From positions 558,001 to 622,000 of the forward strand of contig WFMF01000035.1 in the NCBI GenBank assembly GCA_011033025.1: DNA of 64,000 nucleotides. The letters run 5' to 3'. Origin of the DNA: Beroe forskalii (Eukaryota; Ctenophora; Nuda; Beroida; Beroidae). The notes under the pieces are model-generated. The model saw only the letters and a list, made by a program, of their open reading frames with translations, had not been told where the DNA came from and ran no database searches. Below, one piece after another: positions 35,959-47,900 of the stretch (the first letter of the stretch is position 1; each line of letters opens with the position of its first letter). A program made the position numbers and the translations under genes.

Positions 35959-38900
35959 GTGAGCATCATCAAACTTAAACAGATATGTTATTGATTATCT
36001 TTTTGCCTATTCTAAGACTCCCAGATGAACTTGATCACTATTTGATTTACTATTTTGGAATCTAGAACAAAGAACAACATTGTTTCTATTGCACCTTTGT
36101 TATTTCTTCAGGATTTGTACCTTTACAATTGTAAAGTCCCCAACTCCCCACCTCATCTTTCAGGGGGAGGGGCAGACTGACAGTACCAACATTACCAGCA
36201 CAGGGGTAATGGGATACCACACTTATGGTGTTACAAGGGTGTTCTGAAAGCCTCCATCTTGGGTTTAGCTTTCCTGAAAAGAATAAAAGTTAAAAGAAAT
36301 TTTTCCTTGGAAGGCATGCGAATTCAATGATCTGGTTCCATTATGTTCGTTGACGTTTACTTTGCAACTTCAGTGAAGTTTACTGGACGTTAGACTCTGT
36401 AGCATCAGTGTGGGATACTGTGCCCACATTTAGTATTTTGGCATAGTGTTGGGTCTGGTTTCTAAGTGGCTAGAGGTGTGGTAGGTTATTTGATGTTCGA
36501 TTAAGGCTGAAATCGGGATTTAGGTAGGGGATAGTAGGGGGGAGTATTAAAGGCCCCCAACTGATAAATTTTAAATTTTAATTTTCCATTTTTTAGTGAA
36601 TGTGGTCCTATAGGTGAAATATCAACAATAACAGCGAAAAATATGGTTTCTATATGATGTTTTGACCGACTCACCAAAAAACTTTTAGTCAAAATTGATT
36701 GTTCAGAAGTTTATTTTATGAGGCACAAAGATTGCCGTTTTCAAGTTATGGTATGTAAACATGGGATTCCTCTGCTGCCTGACCTATTTTCAATCGCTCA
36801 TAGCTAAACACTTAGAGTTAGAGGGTGGACAAAGTACATTCTACCACGCCCTCAATATCTATAGAATTAGTCAAAGTCAAAAATTTTATGTTCAAATTTT
36901 TTAACTCACTTCCCACAGTGCCAAATAAATGGAGGGGAGTGGAGACGTTAGCAATTTTTGATTTTTTCCTGCTAAGAACTTATTTTCCCAGCTTAAACCT
37001 TAAAGAATTTCAAGAAGGTTCTTCCGGTTATTAGAAATTGAGTGTATACCATACCATGAACCTCAAAAACCATGACAACCATTACCTTCAACTGTGGATA
37101 TTATTGGGGTGTCACTGTCCTTTCGTCCGTAAACAGGTATTAATCAAGCTGTTGTCCGCTTTTTGAAAGCCAGTAACGCATGAAACGGATTTTTCCGTTT
37201 TTTTTCCTTTTCGTCTGCGTTTCAAAAGCAGGAAACAGCACAGGTCTGTTTTGTCTGTGATTGGCTCACCCTCAACTGTATGTTTCGGGACCTTGAGACG
37301 TCTTAAGAAGACTCTTCCAGGGTATCTGAGGAGTCTCGAGACGTATCTAAGATTCTAAGAAGACTTGTGGGTATCTGAGGAGTCTCAGAGTATTTATAAA
37401 AGTTTCAGGGGAGGGCACTGCCTATTCGTCGCTTGTTTGAGGAAGGAGAGCACAAAAACATAATTTCATTGAGTTTATGGTGTTCTAGGACTCTAAAAAA
37501 GGAGAGTGACAGTACCACACTCCTCGTGAGATCGAATTAGGGAGCGTGGCCGACTGGCTGCCACATTGTGTACCATTGCAGAAGTCTGGCAAAAAATAAT
37601 GAAATAGTGTTGCAGACTGTGATAATCTACCAAAGAGCCACATTGCATTTGACTGATAAGATTTGAGTGAACCACCTGGGTGATTCATGTTGAGTCCATG
37701 ATCGGCAGTGCCATAACAGATTTGAACTGCAACACACTAACATTTTCCTGATCTCTGTTCTCAAGCGGTCCAGATGATTCCCAGCAGGGGAAGAGGGGGT
37801 TGAGAAGCACCTAAGCGTGGTATTGTGGCATTGTCATAGTGCCCAAGCATCGCGCCCGCGCGGCGTGGAGAAGGTGTTCTAGCGTTTTTGTCGTCAAAAG
37901 TGTCAGGATTTTACAGGATTTTTACAAGAGGTTCCTCTCCATTCTTGTCATGGATTTACGGAATTTCCGCCAATTAAAGTATCAACAAAGAGCTCCATGT
38001 GGCTTTTGCATGAAGTACTATGTCTGCTCGATATCACGTTCTATGTTTAAGGCGGTTCGGCTGACGTAATTTTAATTGATAAGAGTGGATGCTTGATTAC
38101 GTAATATTGACTACTTGCTTGAATGAAACCTTATCCGTATCATGATATGGATTACAGATATTCTTAGAAATTCGTAGGAGCTTGTTCGTGTCCAGCTACG
38201 GAACGCGCCGCATGCTTTGTCGAGGATCAATAGGTACAACTCCTGTAAAATCATGACAATTTTGGGCTAGAACATCTACTGGCGGCGTGAGAATGCTACG
38301 TAACAACGTAGGGCGCACGGTTTACATATTGACAGCCGTGGCGCAACTAACTAATTAACTGAAATTAAATTAAATTAAATCACGCGCGAATTTTGAAAGG
38401 GTGAAGCAAGAGGATGCGGAAGGAAAGCCTCATTTCTGCCCTTATACTCTAGTAGCCAGCTGCAGATGTGTATGCATTTCATTGCCCAGAATTTTTGACC
38501 GTTCCAGGTTGTTTTTCAGGCAATTCTGGACCAGAATCATCTAGGTACATAAAATGTATCGCTATTCACATGCCTGTGGGGCCACGCCCATGCCACGCCC
38601 TTATGCGCGTATGAGTAAAATTCATATCTCGGCCCAGGAAGGTCGTAGAGACTTCGTTTTTTAGCTCAAACGAACCGCAATGGCCATGTTTATATTCGAC
38701 TTGTTGATAAACATATGCCCTTAAATGCTCAGAAAGAAAGTTATGGACGAAAAACTGGTTTTTGGACCATACGCGAGCCATGTATTTGATGATTAATGTA
38801 TCTCGGCCCAAGATGGTCGTACAGACTTTGTTTTTAGCTCAATAGAACCACAATGACCACGTTTATATACAATTTGTCAATCTAAATATGCTCAAAAGTT

Positions 38901-41900
38901 CCCAGAAGTACAGTAATGGGCCAAAAACTGGAATTTCAACCACGCGTGGGACATGTATCAGAGGATTTTTGTATGGATGTACCTGCTCAAAATTAGCTTA
39001 AGAGTATATGCGAAGACTGGGAATCATGTTTTTGTGCATGCAATCAAAGCCCATTCTGCTCACGCTCCACAGTGTAACAATGTAAATTGCACAATCTTCC
39101 TTGATGATTTGTATATTTTTATCTATATACTACAGTATGGAAGTGCTGAATTATGATAAGCAATCAACCGTGACCCAAAAGTTGGTAGGAAAACAGTAAA
39201 ATGCAAAAAATAAAATAAACTAAAAGACATAAATATAACCACACCCCTAAGTAAGCCGACCACACTCCTATGTAAGCCTATCACACCCCTAAGTAAGCCT
39301 ATCACACCCCTAAGTAAGCCTATCACACCCCAAAGTAAGCCTATCACACCCCTATTAAGTAAGGCTATCACACCCCTAAGTAAGCCTATCACACCCCAAA
39401 GTTAGCCTATCACACCAATTTTAAGTCAGGCTATGACACTCCTAAGTAAGTCTATCACACTACTAACTAAGCCTATCAGACCCCTAAGTAAGCCTATCAC
39501 ACCCCTAAGTTAGCCTATCACACCCCTAAGTAAGCCTATCACACCCCTAAGTAAGCTTATCACACCCCTAAGTAAGCCTATCACAACCCTAAGTTAACCT
39601 GTCACACCCCCAAAGTAAGCCTATCACACCTATATTAAGTCAGGCTATCACACTCCTAATTAAGTCTATCACACTACTAACTAAGCCTATCAGACCCCTA
39701 AGTTAGCCTATCACACCCCTAAGTAAGCCCATCACACCCTTCAGTTAGCCTTACACACCCCTAAGTAAGCTTATCACACCCCTAAGTAAGCCTATCACAA
39801 CCCTAAGTGAGCCTATCACACCCCAAAGTAAGCCTATCACACCCCTATTAAGTTAGCCTATCACACTCCTAAGTAAGCCTACCACTCTCCTAAGTAAGCT
39901 TATCACACCCCTAAGTAAGCCTATCACAACCCTAAGTGAGCCTATCACACCCCAAAGTAAGCCTATCACACCCCTATTAAGTTAGCCTATCACACTCCTA
40001 AGTAAGCCTACCACTCTCCTAAGTAAGCCTATCACACCCCTATTAAGTAAGGCTATCACATAGGCCCTAAAGTAAAGCCTACCACTCTCCTAAGTAAGCC
40101 TGTCACACCCCTATTAAGTTAGCCTATCACACTCCTAAGTAAGCCTACCACTCTCCTAAGTAAGCTTATCACACCCCTAAGTAAGCCTATCACAACCCTA
40201 AGTGAGCCTATCACACCCCAAAGTAAGCCTATCACACCCCTATTAAGTTAGCCTATCACACTCCTAAGTAAGCCTACCACTCTCCTAAGTAAGCCTATCA
40301 CACCCCTATTAAGTAAGGCTATCACACTCCTAAGTAAGCCTACCACTCTCCTAAGTAAGCCTGTCACACCCCTATTAAAGTATTAAGTAAGATTATCGCG
40401 CTCCTAAGTAGGCCTATCACACCCCTGGCCCTAAGTAAGCCTATCATATCTCTAAGTAAGCCTATCACACCCCTATTAAAGTATTAAGTAAGATTATCGC
40501 GCTCCTAAGTAAGCAATTCACACCCCTAAGTTAGCCTATCACACTCCACAGTTACCCTCCTAACCCGAAATGTATGGTCAATCCTAAGGGAAAGCATGGG
40601 GAATCCCTTAAAAATAAGTGGTTTTGCTGAGGGATCCCCAGCTCTATTTTTAAGGGTTTCCTTTTCTATTACAAAGGATTCCCTGATTTTTAAAAGCAAA
40701 TCCCCAAAAACACACTACGTTTTACTACATGTCTTCTTGACGCTCTACTTCGGTACAGCAAGCATATTTCTGATCTCGAGATGTCTTGTTCACACAAGCA
40801 TTGGTCTCTTGGTGCCAAGAAACCATAATTTTGAGTTCAAACACCCTAAATTCTCCAGGATTTGCTACCAGTTTCAAGGGAAAAGGTAATTTTTAAAGGG
40901 AAATCATTAACTTCTGCATATGGGCCATTAACTTTAAACTGCCCAGATATTCTCGATTTTGTTTTTAGAAGCTTTCAATCTCATCTCATGTAAGACAAAA
41001 CTTTGACCATCATGCTGACCAGAGTCACCAAATTTGAAAATGGAATATGACTATTCTGTCCTGATCCTTGTCACTTGATTGACGTTTGGTCAGTCTATGG
41101 TGGTATTTGCAACTTTTGTGAGTCAAGAACAACCATCAATAAAACTGATTATGTATCAAAATGTGTAACTGAAATTTGTCACTGAGTGTACTGACGAATT
41201 GCTGATTATGGAAGCCATGTAGAAATTTAGTTCTTTTGAACTATTAAAATAAGTAGTAAAAAAGTTGAATTATTTCAATATTATTAGTTCTACAGATTGC
41301 AGATGAAAAATCTATTGAAGTCCCCAACTGTTTCTAGCATCAAAACAGGTCAGTTTTAAATTTTTTGAATCTGTCAGAAATACCTACTAACCTAAAAACG
41401 TGTCCTTGTGGCAATTCAAATTCGATATATCCTTTGATACATGTCCCACGCATGGTTGAAATTCCAGTTTTTGGCCCATTACTGTACTTCTGGGAACTTT
41501 TGAGCATATTTCGATTGACAAATTGTATATAAACATGGCCATTGTGGTTCTATTGAGCTAAAAACAAAGTCTGTACGACCATCTTGGGCCGAGATACAAT
41601 AATCATCAAAAACATGGCTCGCGTATGGTACAAAAATCAGTTTTTCGTCCATAACTTTCTTTCTGAGCATTTTAGGGCATATGTTTATTAACAAGTTGAA
41701 TATAAACATGGCCATTGCGGTTCGTTTGAGCTAAAAACGAAGTCTCTACGACCTTCCTGGGCCGAGATATGAATTTTACTCATACACGCATAAGGGCGTG
41801 GCATGGGCGTGGCCCCACAGGCATGTGAATAGCGATACATTTTATGTACCTAGATGATTCTGGTCCAGAATTGCCTGAAAAACAACCTGGAACGGTCAAA

Positions 41901-44900
41901 AATTCTGGGCAATGAAATGCATATTGCATACACATCTGCAGCTGGCTACTCTAGTATTACCAGCAGTTTTTACTGTGCGTCAAGCTTTTTCAGGTTTTTG
42001 CAGCCAGGTTGGTGTTGGATTTAAATGGTTGACCTACTTTATTTCAGGTTGAAACGTAAAGGTACGTTCCTGCAGGAAGATGCCTTGGCCCTTCTTGCCA
42101 GCCTCAGCCGAAGCAACTTCCTGGTCCAAGGCATCATTAAGTCTCAGGTATGTGAACCTTTGAGTTCATTGCCGCAAAAACAGCATATTCTACTGTACCT
42201 TATTATGTGGATTGGCAATATGCGTTCAATCAGTTCATGAATTTAGAGTTTGAGAATTTTCTCTGCCAAATTGAGTACCCGTAGTATAGGCTATCTTTTC
42301 TACTTTAAAATGTGGAGATCCCTGTTGCATAATTCCCGACATAAATAGGATCTTTACAAAACAAAGATATTTTCTGGTTTTTTCTTGCACCGTTCACATC
42401 ATCATGATTCTTATAGCTTCCGATTTCAGGAGAACATCAGATCAGTTTACGCACTGCTGATGCAATTCATCAGCAGTGACAACAGTCGAGTAGTCGTGTA
42501 CTCCCTTTCCCTATTCACATCGCTTTGTTTGAACGAAGATCTCGGTGTAAATGTAAGTGTCTGCACTCTACCTTCTTAAATATCTCCGGAAGTCTGACAA
42601 TATCTTTACTTTTTCTTGATTTCTTGAGACCTATACTGAATATTATCTTCTGACCTAGATTAACTGTCTTGAATCGTGTTCTGCAACGCTTTTTCCAATT
42701 ATCACGATAAATAAAATCCACAAAAACGTTGTGTTTTACAAACTTACTGGGGGAGTGAACATCACAAGAAATGCGTGTCTTACTTACTAGCTAACACCAT
42801 CCCCTTTCATTTACCATTTAATCGATATCAGATCTACGGAGACAATGCAACAGAGACCATTACTTTGGTGAGAGACACGCTAAATTTTGTGGAGGACCAC
42901 GATGTGAAACTGTGCTGTCTCAACCTTCTCATCGACTTCACTAGGTCTCAGACAATGACATCTGCCCTTACCAAGTGAGTTGCCATCTCTGAACTTCAAG
43001 TTTCCCGAGAATAATTATTGACCAATTTGCTGTGCAGTTTAGAAATTTACAAATTATTATTCTGTACATCTATTGGCAAAGAATTATGGCTTGAAACAAA
43101 TTATAGGATCATGTTATGTATACCTATCAAATAGGCCATCGTTTCGTTGCATATTTTGCATCATATAACTCTACGACTCGGCCACCTCTCTCCAATAACC
43201 TCTGAACGCTGGCCTATTAGTAAGGGATGTATCTGCCCCTAGCTGTAACCCCTGTGAGGTAAATCCTGCCATAGATGATAGAACGGATTTTGGTAGTCCA
43301 TAGGGTTAAGAACCACCAAAAAGTTGTCCAAAAATTCCTTTTACCCTATGTGCGGGTAAAAAAGGGGGTGAAAAATCGAGGTTCCCCAAGGTGTTTTTGG
43401 ACAATTTTTTGGTGGTTCTTGACCCTATGGACTACCAAAATCCGTTCTAATGTATATGGGAGGATTTACTTCACTGGGGGTTATGGATCCATCCCTTACT
43501 TTATCTGTATTTCATTTGCAGCTCTCAGCTCCTGAAGGATCTAATTAGTAACCACTTCATAGAGGCGCCACCAGATGTCCGAAATAAGGTACTCCTCTTG
43601 ACAGTTGACACCATCATAAATTATCACCACCATCATATTTATCTTGAGTATACTTGGAAATTATCATAGTGATTAGATTCTTCTCGAAAATGTTTTATTT
43701 TTACCGCCCTGATAAGGCGGGTGGAGCCATCTCTCATTAAATCAATGACAATGACGTCCGTCTCTAACACAACCTCTTACTTTTCTACAGGTGTGCTTGC
43801 TGTTACACTGCCTCTCATTTAGAGGGCCGGGTTTTCAAACCCAAGCACTGCAACTTATTTCCCCTGACATAGCACATTCTCTCTTCGAACTGGTGTCAAA
43901 TGGTGGAGTGGTGTCAAATGGTGGAGTGGTGTCAAATGATGGAGTGGTGTCAAATGATGGAGTGGTGTCAGATGGTGAAGTGGTGTCAGATGGTGGAGTG
44001 GTGTCAGATGGTGGAGTGGTGTCGCACAGCGACAGAGTTGTGTCACCATCATCCTCTGTCCCAGTTCTCCGGTTACTCAGTGTATTGCTGCCTGGTGTCC
44101 TACCTGGGTCTGACGGGGATAGATTCGTTCAGCAGCTCACTGTTAACATAGGTAAATTGTTTATCTCTGTCTATGTGGTCAAATGTGGCGTTATTGCAAA
44201 TCTTGTTTTCTACTATTTGAAATTCTTGTTCACCATTAGCAAACTCCAAGGATAAGTTCGAACACATGTTACGTCAATGATGGCGGGCCGCGGGATATGC
44301 TCTACTAAATTGCTTCTTATTTAAATTTTCATCCAATTTGTGAGATTTGACATTTCAGAGCGAATCCAGGGTGACCAGAATACATTAGAAGACTTCACAG
44401 TAGCTGCACTATCTAGCGTGTGTCTGCAGGTGCTGCTCAGTTCACCAGAGCATCAGGAAACGGTGTGTAGTCACATTCCACAGTCTCTGTGGGACATCAT
44501 CAAGCTCCTTCTCAATAAAGTGTCTTACCATCACGCCGCAAAGTTAGTAGTCACACACCACCGGACGCCAATATTCTTGCGTGCGATGTGTCATAAGTCA
44601 TAGCACAGATGTCAAGAGATCGAGAATGAATATTATTCTTTGTTTTTACTTTCTTAAATTGTCAAGACACGCGCACTGTGTATGTGAGTATACTCTCATA
44701 CTGTTACATCATTCTATGAGCAAATGGCGCTCGCATGGACCTTTCAGACTCCTGAATCATTCTCAAATGTCGCGACGTCTCTTTAAATACAGGTAACCAC
44801 GCTTTATCTTAGCTAGGGATTATTTAAACTGATAAATCGTCTTCCATATTATATACGGCTCTGATTGACGTCACGGACCTAAACCTAAATCTTTCTTACC

Positions 44901-47900
44901 CCGTGTGGCCCTTGTCCAACCCTTACCTCAACCCAAAAAGGGCTAGAAGCAGCCAAACATATTGTTATGCTATGACGCTATCATCATAGAATAAAACGTA
45001 GACTTTCCATTGTACGGTAGAAGAGACACAGCAGTATCGCACGAAATAACCCCTATACAGTTTACTCTTATAATATAACCCTTATATAACCCCCAGGATG
45101 AGGATTGAGTACATGCGGGCGGTGTTAGAACTGGTAACCTTAGCAAATGATATCGATCCTGAAGATGCATTGCGAGCCCTCTCACACCCACATCTTCCTC
45201 TGCTTCTCGGTAAATTCACTGCTTTATTAGATTCAAAATGAAGATGATATAATTTTCGATATTCTTGTCCTCTGAACTTGTTTTTAATTTTCTTTGCGAT
45301 TAATTCGTTCTCTTCAGGGCAGGCTATGGTATGTGGGGATGCCAGTATAACGTCATCAGCTCTCACAATTCTATCTGCAATGGGTTCACAGGAATCTGCT
45401 AGAATTCAAAGGTTTACAGCTAGTTATAACCAGCATATTAATGAAACTGCAGGATTAATTCGTAGAATTGATATTTTGTGCACTATTCTTTGATTAAATT
45501 GTGGCTATTTGTCCAATGCCCACACATGATCCCATTCCATCTTTCAGTCGAATCATGAAGTCAGATGGCATATTAAAACCAGTTGACATCTTACAAGACT
45601 TAACCAATAACTCAATACTCAGCTGTTTAAAATGCCCATTATTATAAACGAATACCATGATGGATTGAAGTGGTAGTTAGCCCGCAGATTTTAATATCCC
45701 AATCAATGACTCAATGAAACCATTTCTTAGGCTAAGTGAGACCGTCTCTCATCATTGGAAAGCCATGAAGATTAGTTCGCAAAAACTGGAGCAAGAAAAC
45801 AAGGATCTTCTGCTGAAGTGCCAAGGTATCAACATTTAACTCAAGAGGTAGAAGTTTAAGCGTTAAACTCATACGAAGATTTAATATCCGAAGCTTTCTA
45901 AAATCACGAGATTACCTTCGTGAGAATGTTATATCACTTTTAGTTCTACCCGGGCCTGAGTCAATTGCAATGCATTCACTAATGAACTATAGTCTGTTTA
46001 TAGTCTGAACTATAGTGCTATTTATCAGTTTTCATTGCTATTTATCAGTTTTCTTGTGCGTGTTAATTCAGCAGCTCTCTTATCAGTAAACTGCAACTTG
46101 TTGCACGTACTCAGCACAGGCTAGTGTACACGGTGGTGTACACTGTGTACATCGAATGGAATTTTCCTTAGAAAAGCTGTACGATGTGGAAAAAGATCTG
46201 GATACGGTTTTCAGCGAAGCGTTTGGTCCTAAGTGGGGAGAGGTTAACAAGACAACGGTGATGAAGTGTGATAAAGGGACATTATCAAATTTGTTGCTTT
46301 CAGCAGTCCGTATTCTTGTTAGGAGTAAAGACACTTTGCGGTCAGCAGCTGTACATGTTGACCAGTTAAAACAGGATCAGATACAGAACCAGAAGAAAAT
46401 GCTCAAGCTCCAGGCTGATCTGCTACGGAGCAAAAGCGAACAAGTTGAAGCAGTTCAGACTACGGTAAAAAGTGAGGTCAGGAGTTTTAGCGATGTTGTG
46501 AAGCAGGGATGCGAGGAGAGGATCACAACGAAGGAGCTGAAAGCTGCTGTTAAGTCTGCAGTGAACGAGGATGACCGCAAGAAGGGAGTGATTGTTTTCG
46601 GACTGGAGGAGACAACTGGCGAAGTGCTGAAGGACAGGGTGAAAGAAATGCTTGGGGTCTGCAATGTGACAGGAAACCCCACAGCGAGTGACTGCTGCCG
46701 TGTCAGAGCCATCAGGGAAGGAGCTGTGAGACCAGTCAAAGTGCTGCTCCACAGCTGTGAAGCAGCAACGATGGTGTTGAGGAGCGCTTCGGCACTGCGA
46801 GGGTCACGATTCAGCCAGGCTTACATCTCTCCTGACAGGACCCGCGAAGAACGTGAGGAAAGGAAAGGACTCGTAGCTCAGCTGAAAGAGAAGATCAGAA
46901 GAGAACCGCAGTGGTACCACTACATCAGGAACGGTGCCGTGTGCAGCAGAGAAAAAGAGGTGGAAACCAAATCTTCGCTAGCGACACTTCCTGTGACAAC
47001 ACCTCCAGCAGCCACCTCAGTTAGTACACCAGCAGATCCCGTTACCGAACACGCAGCAGCCACACCACTGGTTCGAGCGGCAGCCACTCCGAGGTTTAAC
47101 AGTAAATGGCCCAGCAACGCATACGATAGTGATAGCAGACCAAGGACTGAACTGGCGGGAGATGTGCCACAAACTCCAAGTCTGTCGAGGAAAGTCCATA
47201 GGAGATGAGTGATTCATCATAATACAGTCAAAATTGAATTTAAAAGTGGACAAATTCTACACCAAGCGATTTTGCATGGATTCTATAGTTTTTGCATGAA
47301 AAATCGATCTAACAACTTTCCACACCCCTCCGGAGTGTGGAAAGTGCCGAAAAATCGATTTTTAGCTGAGGCGCAGCCGACTGATATGTAAAAAATCGTA
47401 TCTCGGCTCAGGAAGGTCGTAGAGACTTCATCTTGGGCGGAAAATGTGCGCAATGAGCATGTTTATATACAATTGTAACAAAAATATGCCCTCAAATGCT
47501 CAGGAACGGAGTTACGGGCGAAAAACAGATTTTTTGGGCAGGCGCAAGACGTGCATAAGGCGATTTTTTTATCTCAGTCCAGGAAGGTCGTAGAGACTTC
47601 ATCTTGGGCGGAAAATGTGCGCAATGGCCATTTTTATATACAATTGTTCACAAAAATATGCCCTAAAATGCTAAGGAATGGAGTAACGGGTGAAAAACGG
47701 TTTTTTCGGGTAGACGCAAGACCTGATTTAGGCGAATTTTTTTTATCTCAGTCCAGGAAGGTCGTAGAGACTTCATCTTGGGCGGAAAATGTGCGCAATG
47801 GCCATGTTTATATACAATTGTCAACAAAAATATGCCCTAAAATGCTCAGGAATGGAGTTACCGGTGAAAAACAGATTTTTTGGGCAGGCGCAAGACCTGC

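Noticed and set aside
43855-44052. Minus-strand frame of HLTPLH repeats
   Set aside because: It is the antisense shadow of the coding minisatellite in CIP2A.
45548-45595. Possible extra CIP2A exon after the AG at about 45547
   Set aside because: No donor keeps the phase, and 45411 joins 45731 directly in phase.
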